Positions 1-9,479 of a stretch of DNA of 64,000 nucleotides are shown in pieces; positions within the stretch are counted from its first letter, which is position 1; each line of letters begins with the position of its first letter. The position numbers were made by a program, and so were the translations under genes. Origin of the DNA: Hydrogenophaga crocea (GTDB taxonomy: Bacteria > Pseudomonadota > Gammaproteobacteria > Burkholderiales > Burkholderiaceae_C); assembly GCF_011388215.1 (NCBI RefSeq), contig NZ_CP049989.1, positions 2,604,001 to 2,668,000 of the forward strand, in the 5' to 3' direction. Under the pieces are notes generated by a model, which made no database searches, was not told the origin of the DNA, and worked only from the letters and a program-made list of their open reading frames with translations.

Positions 1-652
1 CGTGCCCTTCATGACGCGCTGCCGCGAGCTCTGCACGAAGCACGGCGCGCTGCTGGCCTTCGACGAGGTCATGACGGGTTTCCGCGTGGCGCTGGGCGGC
101 GCGCAAAGCGTCTACGCCAAACTCATCCCCGGCTTCGAGCCCGACATGACGGTGATGGGCAAGGTCATTGGCGGCGGCATGCCGCTGGCCGCCTTCGGCG
201 GCAAGCGCGCGGTGATGGAGCAGCTCGCGCCGCTGGGCCCGGTCTACCAGGCCGGCACGCTCTCGGGCAACCCGGTGGCCACGGCCTGCGGCCTGGCCAC
301 GCTGGCCGAGATCCGCAAGCCCGGCTTCTTCGACGCCCTGTCGGCGCGCACACGCGCGCTGGTGGACGGTCTCAAGGCCGAGGCGCGCGACGCCGGTGTG
401 GCCTTCAGCGGCGACAGCGAGGGCGGCATGTTCGGCTTCTTCCTCATGCCCGAGCTGCCGCAGAACTACCAGACCGTGATGAAGACCGACGGCGCGCGCT
501 TCAACGCGCTGTTCCACGGCCTGCTCGATCGCGGCGTGTACATCGCCCCGGCGCTGTACGAGGCCGGCTTCGTGAGCGCGGCCCACAGCGAGCAGGACAT
601 CGCCGACACCCTGTCGGCCGCGCGCGAGGCCTTGCGCCAGTTGCCGCGCTGA
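1..652 (+). CDS. hemL: Glutamate-1-semialdehyde 2,1-aminomutase, C-terminal part (5' end outside window)
   Basis: PLP enzyme that converts glutamate-1-semialdehyde to 5-aminolevulinate, the C5-route entry to heme. The window enters the gene in progress; about 216 C-terminal residues remain of a family of roughly 430. Class-III aminotransferase features are visible: the cofactor-binding Asp in '[12 protein letters not shown]' and the Schiff-base lysine in '[11 protein letters not shown]' (residue 54 of the visible part), then '[10 protein letters not shown]'. The GTG near the left edge is internal, not the true start. It runs convergently toward the efflux gene on the other strand, with only about 20 bases between and no clear terminator. 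Confidence 0.93.
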   Translation, partial: VPFMTRCRELCTKHGALLAFDEVMTGFRVALGGAQSVYAKLIPGFEPDMTVMGKVIGGGMPLAAFGGKRAVMEQLAPLGPVYQAGTLSGNPVATACGLATLAEIRKPGFFDALSARTRALVDGLKAEARDAGVAFSGDSEGGMFGFFLMPELPQNYQTVMKTDGARFNALFHGLLDRGVYIAPALYEAGFVSAAHSEQDIADTLSAAREALRQLPR

Positions 653-673
653 GCGCCGGCAACCGCGGCGCGC

Positions 674-2047
674 TCAGCGCGCCAGCCGCGTGAGGCTGAA
701 AGCCCCGGCCAGGCAGGCCAGGCCGGCGGCCAGGCCCAAGGCCACGAAAGGCCCGTGGCCCTGCGCGGGCGGCCACAGGCTGAACACGGTGGCCGCGGCC
801 ATGGCCCCGATCAGGTGACCCGTGAGGCGCGCGGCGCTCTGCATGCCCCCGGCGCCGCCGCTGCGGTGGGCCGGCGCCGAGGTCACGATGGTGTGGTTGT
901 TGGGCGACTGGAACAGGCCGAAGCCCGCCCCGCACAACAGCAGGCCCGCGACGATGCGCGGCACGCCTGCGGTGTCGGGCAACACGGCCAGCAGGGCCAG
1001 GCCCAGCGACATCGTGCCCAGGCCGATGCCGCCCAGCAGACCGGCCGGGACACGCCCGATCAGGCGGCCCGCGAACGGCGCCACCGCGATGGTCGCGACC
1101 GGCCAGGCCATCATCAGCAGACCGGTTTCCCAGTGGCTGCGGCGCAGCAGGTCGAGAAACAGGAAGGGCAGCGACACGTAGGCCAGCATCTGCGCGCTGA
1201 ATGCGCTCACCGAGGTGCACATGGACAAGGCGAACACGCGGATGCGCAACAGGTCGAGTGGCAGCAGGGGCGTGGCCTGCACCAGTTGCCGCCGCACATA
1301 GACCGCGCCCACCAGCAGGCCCGCGGCCAGCAGGGCGGCGGCCAGGTCGCCGCGCAGCCAGCCGCCGTGCGCACCCTGCCCCGTGGCCAGCGCGTCGACC
1401 CCGAGGAACACCAGCCCGAAGGTGAGCACATTCAGCACCACATCGAGCGGGCCGACCCGGCTCGCCACCGCGCCGGCATGGTCCGGCAGCGCGTGCGCGC
1501 CCATCCACAGCAGCCACAGGCCCACGGGCACGTTCACCGCGAACAGCCAGGGCCAGTCGGCCACCGACAGCACCGCCGCCGCGAGCGAGGGCCCGAGCAC
1601 CGAGGCCGAGGCCACCACCATGGAATTGAGCGCGATGCCGCGCCCCAGCAGCGCACGCGGGTAGGTGGCGCGCACCAGCGCGAGGTTGACGCTCATCATG
1701 CCGGCGGCCCCCAGGCCCTGCACGAAGCGCATGGCCGCCAGCCAGAACAGGCTGGGCGCGAGCGCACAGGCCAGCGAGGCCAGCGTGAACAGCGCCGTGC
1801 CCGCGAGGTACACACGCCGGTAGCCCAGACGGTCGCCGAGCGAGGCCAGCGGCAGCAGCACGCACAGCACCGCGAGCTGGAAGGCGTTGACCACCCAGAT
1901 CGCGCTCTCGGGCGGGGCGCCGAAATCGGACGCCAGCGTGGGCAGCGCGAGGTTGACCAGGGTGCTGTCGAGCACCGCCATGGCGATGCCCACGAGGATC
2001 ACGAGCACCGCCCAGCGGCGCTGCGGCTGCGGCAGGCCGTCGGGCAA
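674..2047 (-). CDS. MFS transporter, DHA2 (14-helix, EmrB/QacA-like) family
   Basis: Predicted inner-membrane proton-driven drug or metabolite exporter. The first helix carries the DHA2 signature 'LDSTLVNLALPTLA', followed by the loop motif 'LGDRLGYRRVYLAG'. About 457 residues with roughly 14 hydrophobic segments fits DHA2 rather than the 12-helix type. The reading frame opens with a TTG only 7 bases after the purH stop and no good Shine-Dalgarno is visible, so the start is uncertain; a GTG 13 codons downstream (near 2008) is an alternative. It may be read through from dusB-fis-purH. The substrate cannot be told from sequence. Confidence 0.82.
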   Translation of the reverse strand: MPDGLPQPQRRWAVLVILVGIAMAVLDSTLVNLALPTLASDFGAPPESAIWVVNAFQLAVLCVLLPLASLGDRLGYRRVYLAGTALFTLASLACALAPSLFWLAAMRFVQGLGAAGMMSVNLALVRATYPRALLGRGIALNSMVVASASVLGPSLAAAVLSVADWPWLFAVNVPVGLWLLWMGAHALPDHAGAVASRVGPLDVVLNVLTFGLVFLGVDALATGQGAHGGWLRGDLAAALLAAGLLVGAVYVRRQLVQATPLLPLDLLRIRVFALSMCTSVSAFSAQMLAYVSLPFLFLDLLRRSHWETGLLMMAWPVATIAVAPFAGRLIGRVPAGLLGGIGLGTMSLGLALLAVLPDTAGVPRIVAGLLLCGAGFGLFQSPNNHTIVTSAPAHRSGGAGGMQSAARLTGHLIGAMAAATVFSLWPPAQGHGPFVALGLAAGLACLAGAFSLTRLAR

Positions 2048-2054
2048 GGAACGC

Positions 2055-3641
2055 TCAGTGGCGGAAATGGCGCACCCCGGAGAACACCATCACCACGCCG
2101 CGCTCGTTCGCGGCGTCGATGACCTCCTGGTCGCGCATGGAGCCGCCGGGCTGGATCACGCAGCTCGCGCCCGCGTCCACCACCACGTCGAGGCCGTCGC
2201 GGAAGGGGAAGAAGGCGTCGCTGGCCACCGCCGTGCCCTGGAGCGAGAGCTTGGCGTGTTCGGCCTTGATGCTCGCGATGCGCGCGGAATCGAGGCGGCT
2301 CATCTGGCCCGCGCCCACGCCCATGGTCATGCCGTCCTTGCAGAACACGATGGCGTTGGACTTGACGAACTTGGCCACCTTCCAGGCGAACATGAGGTCG
2401 TCGAGCTGCTGCGCCGTGGGCTGCAGCTTCGTGACCACCTTGAGGTCTTCGCGCTGCAGCACGTGGTTGTCGGCGCTCTGGATCAGCAGGCCCGAGCCCA
2501 CGCGCTTGACGTCGCTCAGGTTCAGGCCCTTGTCCCAGGCCGTGGGGCCGCCGGGCGGCAGATCGATCTGCAGCACGCGCACGTTGGCCTTGGCCTTGAA
2601 CACGGCGAGCGCCTCGGGCGTGTAGCCGGGCGCCATCAGCACCTCGACGAACTGCTTGCTGATGGCCTCGGCCGCCGCGCCGTCGAGCGGGCGGTTGAGC
2701 GCGATGATGCCGCCGAAGGCGCTCGTGGGATCGGTCTGGAAGGCCTTCTGGTAGGCCTGAAGCGGGCCCTCGCCCACGGCCACGCCGCAGGGGTTGGCGT
2801 GCTTGACGATCACGCAGGCCGGCGCGTCGAAGCTCTTGACGCATTCCCAGGCCGCGTCGGCGTCGGCGATGTTGTTGTACGAAAGCTCCTTGCCCTGCAG
2901 CTGCTTGGCGGTGACCAGCGAACCGGGCGCGGGGTACAGGTCGCGGTAGAAGGCCGCGGTCTGGTGCGGGTTCTCGCCGTAGCGCAGGTCTTGCAGCTTG
3001 ATGAAGCGGCCGTTCGACTGGCCCGGGTAGGCGCTGCGCGTGGGCACCTCGGCGGCCTCGTCGAATTCGATGGCCGAGAGGTAGTCGCTGATCGCGCCGT
3101 CGTACTGGCTGATGCGGTTGAAGGCGGCGACCGACAGCGCGAAGCGCGTCTTGAGCGAGAGCGTGCCGCCGGCCTTGAGCTCGTCGATCACGGCCGCGTA
3201 CTGCGAAGCGTCGGTGAGCACGGCCACGTCACGCCAGTTCTTGGCCGCGCTGCGCACCATGGCCGGGCCGCCGATGTCGATGTTCTCGATCGCGTCGGCC
3301 AGCGTGCAGCCGGGCTTGGCCACGGTGGCCTCGAAGGGGTAGAGGTTGACCACCAGGATGTCGATGGTGGCGATGCCGTGTTCCTTCAGGGCCGCCATGT
3401 GCTCGGGCAGATCGCGGCGCGCCAGCAGGCCGCCGTGCACCTTGGGGTGCAGCGTCTTCACGCGGCCATCGAGCATCTCGGGAAAGCCGGTGACCTCGGC
3501 CACCTCGGTCACGGGCAGGCCCTGCTCGGCCAGCAGCTTGGCGGTGCCGCCGGTGGACAGCAGTTGCACACCGAGCGCGTGCAGCGAGCGGGCGAGATCG
3601 ACGATGCCGGTCTTGTCGGAAACGGAGAGAAGGGCGCGCAT
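2055..3641 (-). CDS. purH: Bifunctional AICAR formyltransferase / IMP cyclohydrolase
   Basis: Catalyses the last two steps of de novo IMP synthesis in the cytosol. The product has 528 residues, the usual family length. The N-terminal cyclohydrolase domain begins '[17 protein letters not shown]'; the C-terminal AICAR transformylase domain carries 'RYGENPHQ' and 'VKHANPCG'. The frame stays open upstream into fis, but the ATG at 3641 gives the canonical N-terminus and lies 26 bases after the fis stop, so longer starts are rejected. It is third in a dusB-fis-purH operon. In many betaproteobacteria ruvC follows purH; here an MFS gene follows instead. Confidence 0.96.
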   Translation of the reverse strand: MRALLSVSDKTGIVDLARSLHALGVQLLSTGGTAKLLAEQGLPVTEVAEVTGFPEMLDGRVKTLHPKVHGGLLARRDLPEHMAALKEHGIATIDILVVNLYPFEATVAKPGCTLADAIENIDIGGPAMVRSAAKNWRDVAVLTDASQYAAVIDELKAGGTLSLKTRFALSVAAFNRISQYDGAISDYLSAIEFDEAAEVPTRSAYPGQSNGRFIKLQDLRYGENPHQTAAFYRDLYPAPGSLVTAKQLQGKELSYNNIADADAAWECVKSFDAPACVIVKHANPCGVAVGEGPLQAYQKAFQTDPTSAFGGIIALNRPLDGAAAEAISKQFVEVLMAPGYTPEALAVFKAKANVRVLQIDLPPGGPTAWDKGLNLSDVKRVGSGLLIQSADNHVLQREDLKVVTKLQPTAQQLDDLMFAWKVAKFVKSNAIVFCKDGMTMGVGAGQMSRLDSARIASIKAEHAKLSLQGTAVASDAFFPFRDGLDVVVDAGASCVIQPGGSMRDQEVIDAANERGVVMVFSGVRHFRH

Positions 3642-3667
3642 GGGAGTTCGGAAGAAAAGGAAAAGGG

Positions 3668-3922
3668 TCAGTCGATCAGGCCGTGCTCGAGCAGCTTCTT
3701 GCGCAGCGTGTTGCGGTTGAGGCCCAGCCATTGCGCGGCGCGCGACTGGTTGTGCTGCGCCTGCTCCATCACCACCTCGAGCAGCGGGCGCTCGACCGCG
3801 CGCACCAGCATGTCGTGCAGGTTCGCGGGCTCGGTGCCGTCGAGGTCACGGAAATAGGCTTGCAGGCTGTCGCGGACGCAGGCGTCCAGCGGGTTGCCCG
3901 AGGGGTGCTTCTTGTTGCTCAT
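3668..3922 (-). CDS. fis: DNA-binding protein Fis
   Basis: Small nucleoid-associated regulator of 84 residues. The C-terminal Fis-type helix-turn-helix '[20 protein letters not shown]' (about residues 58-77) is intact and the chain ends 'LLEHGLID'. The N-terminal region (residues 10-50) has the dimerisation helices. It starts 8 bases after the dusB stop, the classic dusB-fis order, and is followed closely by purH. A longer open frame through dusB on this strand is a shadow. Confidence 0.95.
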   Translation of the reverse strand: MSNKKHPSGNPLDACVRDSLQAYFRDLDGTEPANLHDMLVRAVERPLLEVVMEQAQHNQSRAAQWLGLNRNTLRKKLLEHGLID

Positions 3923-3930
3923 TCGGTGGC

Positions 3931-4953
3931 CTAGGCGGCGAGTTTCCAGGCGGGCGACGCGGCGGCGTCGATCCAGGCATCGAAGGCGTCGGCCACCACG
4001 CGGCGCTGCGCGTCGATGGTGGTCGTGGCGTTCACACGGCTGCGGAAATCGCTCACCTGTTCGCGCGACAGCGGCAGCGACTGCGCGTACCAGCCCAGGT
4101 GCTTGCGCGCGCTGCGCACGCCGGTGTTCTCGCCGTAGAGACTGTAGTGGTCGTCGAGGTGTTCGAGCAGCCAGCCGCGCACCTCGGCCAGGTCGGGCGC
4201 GGGCAGCGGTTCGCCCGTGGCCAGGAAGTGCGCGATCTCGCGGAAGATCCAGGGCCGGCCCTGGGCCGCGCGACCGATCATGATGGCATCGGCCCCGGTG
4301 CGCTGCAGCACCTCGCGCGCGCGCTCGGGCGAATCGATGTCGCCATTGGCCACCACGGGAATGCGCACGCGGCTCTTGATCAGCGCCACCGTGTCGTGCT
4401 CGGCCTCGCCGCGGTAGCCCTGCTCGCGCGTGCGGCCGTGCACGGTGAGCATCTGCACGCCCGCGGCCTCGGCCGCCAGCGCCAGCACCGGCGCGTTGCG
4501 CGCGCTGTCGCACCAGCCGGTGCGCATCTTGAGCGTCACCGGCACGCCGTGCGGCGCACAGGCCTGCACCACGGCCTCGACGATGGCGATGGCCAGCGCT
4601 TCGTCCTGCATGAGCGCGCTGCCGGCCCACTTGTTGCAAACCTTCTTGGCCGGGCAGCCCATGTTGATGTCGATGATCTGCGCGCCGCGGTCGATGTTGT
4701 AGCGCGCAGCGTCGGCCATCATGGCCGCATCGGTGCCCGCGATCTGCACCGCGATCGGCGCCGCCTCGCCCTCGTGGTTGGCGCGGCGCGAGGTCTTGAG
4801 GCTGTCCCACAGGTCGCGCCGGCTCGTCACCATCTCGCTCACGGCGTAGCCCGCACCCAGCCGCTTGCACAGCTTGCGGAACGGCCGGTCCGTCACGCCC
4901 GCCATGGGCGCGACAAAAAGGGCATTGGGCAGGCGGTGGGGCCCGATCTGCAT
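3931..4953 (-). CDS. dusB: tRNA-dihydrouridine synthase B
   Basis: FMN-dependent enzyme reducing uridine to dihydrouridine in the tRNA D-loop. The product has 340 residues starting 'MQIGPHRLPNALFVAPMAG'. Dus landmarks are present: 'APMAGVTDRPFRK' (flavin/phosphate binding), 'INMGCPAKKVCNKWAGSAL' with the catalytic cysteine, and 'MTVHGRTREQGYRG'. The frame is open further upstream, but that extension has no family similarity and runs into the opposite gene. It heads the operon dusB-fis-purH. The 133 bases to the divergent DedA-like gene must carry promoters for both; I did not find a convincing -35/-10 pair. Confidence 0.95.
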   Translation of the reverse strand: MQIGPHRLPNALFVAPMAGVTDRPFRKLCKRLGAGYAVSEMVTSRRDLWDSLKTSRRANHEGEAAPIAVQIAGTDAAMMADAARYNIDRGAQIIDINMGCPAKKVCNKWAGSALMQDEALAIAIVEAVVQACAPHGVPVTLKMRTGWCDSARNAPVLALAAEAAGVQMLTVHGRTREQGYRGEAEHDTVALIKSRVRIPVVANGDIDSPERAREVLQRTGADAIMIGRAAQGRPWIFREIAHFLATGEPLPAPDLAEVRGWLLEHLDDHYSLYGENTGVRSARKHLGWYAQSLPLSREQVSDFRSRVNATTTIDAQRRVVADAFDAWIDAAASPAWKLAA

Positions 4954-5086
4954 GGCGATGGGAGAATGTGGCGGTCTTGTCGGCGCCGCGGGCCCCTGCG
5001 GGCGGGCGCGAAGGGTGCGCATTGTACCTGCCTGTTTTTTCAGCAGACGGGAGCCCGAGAGAGCGCACGCGACCGACCCCAACACC

Positions 5087-5569
5087 ATGCCCGACTGGTT
5101 TTCCACCCTTGCCCAATGGCTGGCCCTGCCCGAGGTCGGCCTGAGCACCGTTTTCGTGGTGGCCTTCGTTTCGGCCACGCTGCTGCCGCTGGGCTCCGAG
5201 CCCGCGGTCTTCGCCCTGGTCAAGCTCAACCCCGAGCTGTTCTGGCCCGCTGTGCTGGTGGCCACGGCGGGCAACACGCTGGGCGGCGCGGTGAGCTGGC
5301 TCATGGGCCTGGGCACCCACCGCCTGGTCGACCGCGCACGCGGCAACCCGACCGAGTTGCGCGCCCTGCACTGGCTCGAACGCTTCGGCCCCAAGGCCTG
5401 CCTGCTGAGCTGGCTGCCCGTGGTGGGCGACCCGCTGTGCGCGGTGGCCGGCTGGTTGCGCTTTGCGTTCTGGCCCTGCCTGTTCTACATGGCCATCGGC
5501 AAGTTCGCGCGCTACCTCGTCATGACGGCCGCGCTGCTGTGGGCCTTCCCCGGCGCGTTTCCATCATGA
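5087..5569 (+). CDS. YqaA-like DedA-family membrane protein
   Basis: A 160-residue integral membrane protein. The glycine-containing motif 'ATAGNTLGGAVSWLMGLG' and 'ERFGPKACLLSWLPVVGDPL' are typical of the YqaA branch of the DedA/SNARE-associated superfamily, whose members are linked to lipid flipping and envelope homeostasis. Four or five hydrophobic stretches are visible. The ATG at 5087 is preferred over an in-frame upstream start at 4865, which would read through the promoter region shared with dusB. Its stop overlaps the next start (ATGA at 5566-5569), suggesting translational coupling to the MFS gene. Confidence 0.83.
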   Translation: MPDWFSTLAQWLALPEVGLSTVFVVAFVSATLLPLGSEPAVFALVKLNPELFWPAVLVATAGNTLGGAVSWLMGLGTHRLVDRARGNPTELRALHWLERFGPKACLLSWLPVVGDPLCAVAGWLRFAFWPCLFYMAIGKFARYLVMTAALLWAFPGAFPS

Positions 5570-6723
5570 GCCGACCTGCCCTGCCGCGCGCCCTGTGGGC
5601 GCTGATGGTCGGCAACCTCGTGATCGGCACCGGCGTGATGGCCGTGGCCGGCACGCTCAACGACATCGCACGCTCCCTGGGTGTGTCCATTCCTCAAGCC
5701 GGGCTGCTGATCACCGCGGGCGCGGCCCTGATCGGCGTGGGCGCGCCCCTGTTCGCCACCCTGGTCGCCGGCTGGGACCGGCGCCGCCTGCTCGCCTGGT
5801 CCCTGGTCTGGTACGCGGTGCTGCACGCGGCCTGCGCGCTGGCCCCCAACTACCCCACCCTCATGGTGTTGCGCGTGCTCGCCATGGTCCCGCCCGCGGT
5901 CTTCACGCCCCAGGCCGCGGCCAGCGTGGGCCTGCTCGTGGGCCCGGCGCACCGGGGCCGGGCCATCACTTTCGTGTTCCTGGGCTGGTCCGTCGCCTCG
6001 GTGATGGGCATGCCGCTGTCGGCCTGGATCGGCGGCGAGCTGGGCTGGCGCTGGGCCTTCGGCCTGGTCGCCGTGATGGCCATGCTCAGCGGCGCCTGGG
6101 TCTGGCGCGAAATGCCCGACGGCGTTCGGCCCGCCGCCCTCTCGCGCGAAGCCTGGGGCCGCGCACTGGGGTCGCCCCCGCTGATGATGGCCGTGGGGGT
6201 CACGCTGCTGTCGGCCTTCGGGCAGTTCACGCTGTTCTCCTACTTCGCGCCTTACCTGACCCAGACCCTGGGGGCCGGCGGGGCGGGCCTGTCGCTGCTC
6301 TTTCTCTGGTTCGGGGCCTTCGGCCTGCTGGGCAACGTAGCCGTCACGCGCCAGATCGACCGCCTGGGCGCCGCGCGCGCGGTGCTCATCACGCTCGGCC
6401 TCATGGCCCTGAGCCTGCTGCTCTGGCCGCTGGGACGCGGCCACTGGTGGGGCCAGGCCCTGGTGATGGTGCCCTGGGCGCTGGGCTGCTTCGCGGCCAA
6501 TTCGGCCCAGCAGGCGCGGCTGGTGCAGGCCTCGCCGGTGCTCGCGCCGGCCACGGTGGCCCTGAACACCTCGGCCATGTACGGCGGACAGGCGCTGGGG
6601 GCGGCGCTCGGGGGGCTGCTCATCGCCCAGGGCCAGTTGCTGCAGCTGCACTGGGTGGGCCTGGTGCTGATGGGCCTGTCCATGGGACTCAGCGCCTGGG
6701 CGGCGGCGCGCGCCCAGGCCTAG
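5566..6723 (+). CDS. MFS transporter, DHA1 (12-helix, AraJ/YdhP-like) family
   Basis: A 385-residue inner-membrane transporter with about 12 hydrophobic helices. Features include the N-terminal helix 'LMVGNLVIGTGVMAVAGTL', the conserved loop 'AGWDRRRLLAWSLV' after helix 2, and 'GPAHRGRAITFVFLGWSVAS' at helix 5, as in DHA1 sugar or drug exporters. The start ATG overlaps the stop of the upstream DedA-like gene by 4 bases, so the two form an operon. No regulator is adjacent and the substrate is not predictable. Confidence 0.86.
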   Translation: MSRPALPRALWALMVGNLVIGTGVMAVAGTLNDIARSLGVSIPQAGLLITAGAALIGVGAPLFATLVAGWDRRRLLAWSLVWYAVLHAACALAPNYPTLMVLRVLAMVPPAVFTPQAAASVGLLVGPAHRGRAITFVFLGWSVASVMGMPLSAWIGGELGWRWAFGLVAVMAMLSGAWVWREMPDGVRPAALSREAWGRALGSPPLMMAVGVTLLSAFGQFTLFSYFAPYLTQTLGAGGAGLSLLFLWFGAFGLLGNVAVTRQIDRLGAARAVLITLGLMALSLLLWPLGRGHWWGQALVMVPWALGCFAANSAQQARLVQASPVLAPATVALNTSAMYGGQALGAALGGLLIAQGQLLQLHWVGLVLMGLSMGLSAWAAARAQA

Positions 6724-6796
6724 TCCACCGCGGGCGCGGGAACCTCGGGTGGGTATGCGTTACCCAGCTTCGCCCCAGCTTTCATCCCGCGATCCC

Positions 6797-7276
6797 ATGA
6801 ACGCCATTCCCTCTCCCGATGCCGCGGCCCGGTGCCTGGTGGCCGCCGCCGAACACGCCGAGGCCATGGAGGCGGTGGTCGAACTCTCGCCGGGCACCTG
6901 GTTCGTGCACTTCGAAACCGGTGGCGAGTGCCTGGTGGAATGGGCCGAGTCCCCCCAACGGCTCGTCATCACGGCAGGCGTCGGGCAACCCCGCGAGGAC
7001 GTGCAGGCCAAGGTGCACGCCAGTTGCCTCAGCTTCAACACGCTGTGGAGCGAACTGGGGGCCATGCGGCTGGCGCGCGACGACGAAGACGGCCACCTGC
7101 TGCTGATCAACGACATCCAGCTCGACGACGCCGAGGCGGCCCACGTGCTGCTCGCCAACACCCTGCTGCGCCACGAAGGCATGCGCCTGTTCTGGACCAT
7201 GCTGGTGGAGAACGCCGAAGCCGGCGACGGCGGGCCTTCGAAGGCCCTGGACATGATGGCCCTGCAGCGCGCCTGA
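6797..7276 (+). CDS. Small acidic protein resembling CesT/SycE-type type III secretion chaperones
   Basis: A 159-residue acidic protein (pI clearly low). The pattern of a strand-rich N-terminal half ('TWFVHFETGGECLVEWA'), then 'SFNTLWSELGAMRLARDDED' and 'HLLLINDIQLDDAEAAHVLL', with a C-terminal helix, resembles class I T3S chaperones, in which a conserved N...G precedes a hairpin and a 'l.L...l' strand. This is fold-level pattern recognition, not a secure match. The ATG at 6797 is chosen; an ATG at 6749 would add 16 residues. It heads a tight three-gene set with two unknown genes, and no secretion apparatus genes are in the window. Confidence 0.5.
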   Translation: MNAIPSPDAAARCLVAAAEHAEAMEAVVELSPGTWFVHFETGGECLVEWAESPQRLVITAGVGQPREDVQAKVHASCLSFNTLWSELGAMRLARDDEDGHLLLINDIQLDDAEAAHVLLANTLLRHEGMRLFWTMLVENAEAGDGGPSKALDMMALQRA

Positions 7277-7288
7277 GGGAGCACGTCC

Positions 7289-7651
7289 ATGAGCAAGATC
7301 GACGCAACACATCCCGACAACGCCGGCACCCCCATCGGTGCGGCGCTTCCCCCGGCGGGGGCTCAACCCGACAACGCCCCCTCGGGCGCACGCACCCTGT
7401 ATGCGCGCCCTGGCCATGAACCGGCGCAGACACCGCCCGATGCGCGCACGCAGGCCCGGCGCGACCGCCTGCTCACGCACGCCCAGGGCCATGCAGCGCG
7501 CCGCCAGGCCCTGGCCGAACTGCTGCGCAGCGGCGCGCTGGCCGATGTGGTGCAGGTCGACCCGCTGCTGCGGCGCGACGTGGACAAGCTCATGGCCTTC
7601 GTTCTCGATGACGACGCGGCCGCTTCCGCCGCTCACCCCGCCTCCAACTGA
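7289..7651 (+). CDS. Hypothetical protein, disordered N-terminus, second gene of chaperone-like cassette
   Basis: A 120-residue protein I do not recognise. The first 45 or so residues are rich in Pro, Ala and Gly and look disordered. The rest ('RRQALAELLRSGALADVVQV' and 'LLRRDVDKLMAFVLDD') looks like two amphipathic helices, with an Arg-rich centre and acidic end. No signal peptide or membrane segment is present. A good ribosome site (GAGGGAG) lies about 10 bases before the ATG. It sits 12 bases after the chaperone-like gene and 18 before the third gene, so it is very likely co-transcribed. It could be a small secreted partner or a regulator; this is inference from position only. Confidence 0.6.
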   Translation: MSKIDATHPDNAGTPIGAALPPAGAQPDNAPSGARTLYARPGHEPAQTPPDARTQARRDRLLTHAQGHAARRQALAELLRSGALADVVQVDPLLRRDVDKLMAFVLDDDAAASAAHPASN

Positions 7652-7669
7652 TCAGGCCCCGGAGCCCCC

Positions 7670-8230
7670 ATGACCTCTCGCCTCACCAACCCCGTCAAGC
7701 TCCTGCAGGCACGCGTCGCGGCGTCACAGCAAAGGGCCCAGGACAAGCGCACGATCGCGGACGAAACCAAGGGCACGGGCGAACGCCTGCAGGCACTTGA
7801 CCGGTACCTCCAGAACACCGGCAAATACAAGGTGCTGGTGCTGCGCACGGATCGCCATGGCGAAGCGCGGCTTTCAACGCGCCGCGCAAGCTGGATCGAC
7901 AGGCACCTGATTCCGACCAACGTCGAAGAGCGCCGCATCTCGGGGCTCAATCACATGCTCGAGAACCTGTTCGTCAAGGTTTCTTCGGAAACCCTGTTGC
8001 CTCAGATGCGCAAGGCCGTGACCCCATTGGTCGACATGTTCAAAAAGGACATGGGGCAAGAGGCCGTCTCTTCGGCCACGACGTTCACCTTGCGCGAAAA
8101 GGTCAAGGAACTGGCGCGGGCCTACGAGCTCACGTCGGTGAACCGGCAACAGCCCACCGCAGCAACCGGTCAGTTGCAGTCGGTTGGCGCCACGCGCATC
8201 ACCCTCGACGAACTGCCCCCCACGGCCTGA
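7670..8230 (+). CDS. Hypothetical protein, third gene of chaperone-like cassette
   Basis: A 186-residue, lysine-richer, basic protein with no domain I recognise. It is predominantly helical, with no signal peptide and no long hydrophobic segment. Regions such as 'ALDRYLQNTGKYKVLVLRTD' and 'LLPQMRKAVTPLVDMFKKD' look like amphipathic elements. Lower GC and more AAG/AAC/TTG codons than its neighbours hint at a different history. It follows the second gene by 18 bases, with GGAG before the ATG. If the first gene is really a T3S-type chaperone, this or the second protein would be the natural cargo; that is a hypothesis only. It ends convergently 24 bases from ychF. Confidence 0.6.
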   Translation: MTSRLTNPVKLLQARVAASQQRAQDKRTIADETKGTGERLQALDRYLQNTGKYKVLVLRTDRHGEARLSTRRASWIDRHLIPTNVEERRISGLNHMLENLFVKVSSETLLPQMRKAVTPLVDMFKKDMGQEAVSSATTFTLREKVKELARAYELTSVNRQQPTAATGQLQSVGATRITLDELPPTA

Positions 8231-8254
8231 GCCTGGCGGGACGAAGGGGCGGGT

Positions 8255-9346
8255 TCAGCCCGAGAACAGGAAGTTCATCACGTCGCCGTCCTGCACGACG
8301 TAGTCCTTGCCCTCCGCGCGCATCTTGCCGGCCTCCTTCGCGCCCTGCTCGCCCTTGTGGGCGATGTAGTCGGCAAAGGCAATCGTCTGGGCGCGGATGT
8401 AGCCCTTCTCGAAATCGGTGTGGATCACGCCGGCCGCCTGCGGGCCGGTGTCGCCCTTGTGGATGGTCCAGGCGCGCACCTCTTTTTCACCCGCGGTGAA
8501 ATAGGTTTGCAGGCCCAGCAGGCCATAGGCCGCGCGGATCAGGCGGTTCAGGCCGGGCTCTTCCTGGCCCAGCTCTTCGAGGAACATCTGGCGGTCCTCG
8601 TCGCTCATCTCGGCCATTTCGGCCTCGAGCTTGGCGCAGATGGCCACCACCGGCGCGTGCTGCGCCTCGGCGTAGGCCTTGAGGCGATCGAGCAGCGGGT
8701 TGTTCTCGAACCCGTCCTCGGCCACGTTGCCCACGAACATCGCGGGCTTGGCGGTGATGAGGAACAAGGGCTTGAGCAGCGCGCGCTCTTCCTTGGACAG
8801 GTCGAGCGTGCGCACGGGTTTCGCCTCGTTGAGCGCGGCCTGGCATTTCTCGAGCAGCACCAGCAGCTTCTGCGCGTCCTTGTCGCCCGCGCGCGCGGTT
8901 TTCTGCGCGCGCTGGATGGTCTTTTCCACGGTGGACAGGTCGGCCAGGCAAAGCTCGGTCTGGATCACCTCGATGTCGGCGATCGGGTCGACCTTGCCCG
9001 CCACGTGGATCACGTTCGGGTCTTCGAAGCAGCGCACCACGTTCACTGTGGCGTCGGTCTCGCGGATGTGGGCCAGGAACTGGTTCCCCAGGCCTTCGCC
9101 CTTGCTCGCGCCGGCCACCAGGCCCGCGATGTCCACGAACTCGACGATCGCCGGCACCACGCGCTGCGGCTGGACGATCTCGGCCAGCTGCGCGAGGCGC
9201 GGGTCGGGCACTTCCACCACGCCCGTGTTGGGCTCGATGGTGCAGAACGGGTAGTTCTCGGCCGCGATGCCGGCCTTGGTGAGGGCGTTGAAGAGCGTGG
9301 ACTTGCCCACGTTGGGCAGGCCCACGATGCCGCATTTCAAGCTCAT
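8255..9346 (-). CDS. ychF: Redox-regulated ATPase/GTPase YchF (OLA1 family)
   Basis: Universally conserved TRAFAC P-loop NTPase that binds ribosomes and prefers ATP. The product has 363 residues, exactly the family length. The P-loop '[16 protein letters not shown]' is at the N-terminus, the switch region includes '[13 protein letters not shown]', the G3 motif is '[17 protein letters not shown]', and the C-terminal TGS domain ends '[15 protein letters not shown]'. The ATG at 9346, preceded by an AGG-type ribosome site, gives the canonical 'MSLKCGIVG' start; a longer in-frame start at 9397 is rejected. No pth gene is adjacent. Confidence 0.96.
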   Translation of the reverse strand: MSLKCGIVGLPNVGKSTLFNALTKAGIAAENYPFCTIEPNTGVVEVPDPRLAQLAEIVQPQRVVPAIVEFVDIAGLVAGASKGEGLGNQFLAHIRETDATVNVVRCFEDPNVIHVAGKVDPIADIEVIQTELCLADLSTVEKTIQRAQKTARAGDKDAQKLLVLLEKCQAALNEAKPVRTLDLSKEERALLKPLFLITAKPAMFVGNVAEDGFENNPLLDRLKAYAEAQHAPVVAICAKLEAEMAEMSDEDRQMFLEELGQEEPGLNRLIRAAYGLLGLQTYFTAGEKEVRAWTIHKGDTGPQAAGVIHTDFEKGYIRAQTIAFADYIAHKGEQGAKEAGKMRAEGKDYVVQDGDVMNFLFSG

Positions 9347-9479
9347 GGGGGGAACCTCGTGACGAACCCGGCAGTGTAGCCCAGGGGGTGTTCCCACCCG
9401 GTCGCCGCATGGCGCGCAGGTTCAAGACGGCGGCGCGCCGGCCACGCACCATGCCGCCCATTCAACCCAAGGAGCCGGC

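Noticed and set aside
2055..3731. Longer purH beginning at 3731
   Set aside because: The extra 30 residues overlap fis, lack similarity to PurH and are Arg/Ala filler; the ATG at 3641 gives the canonical start.
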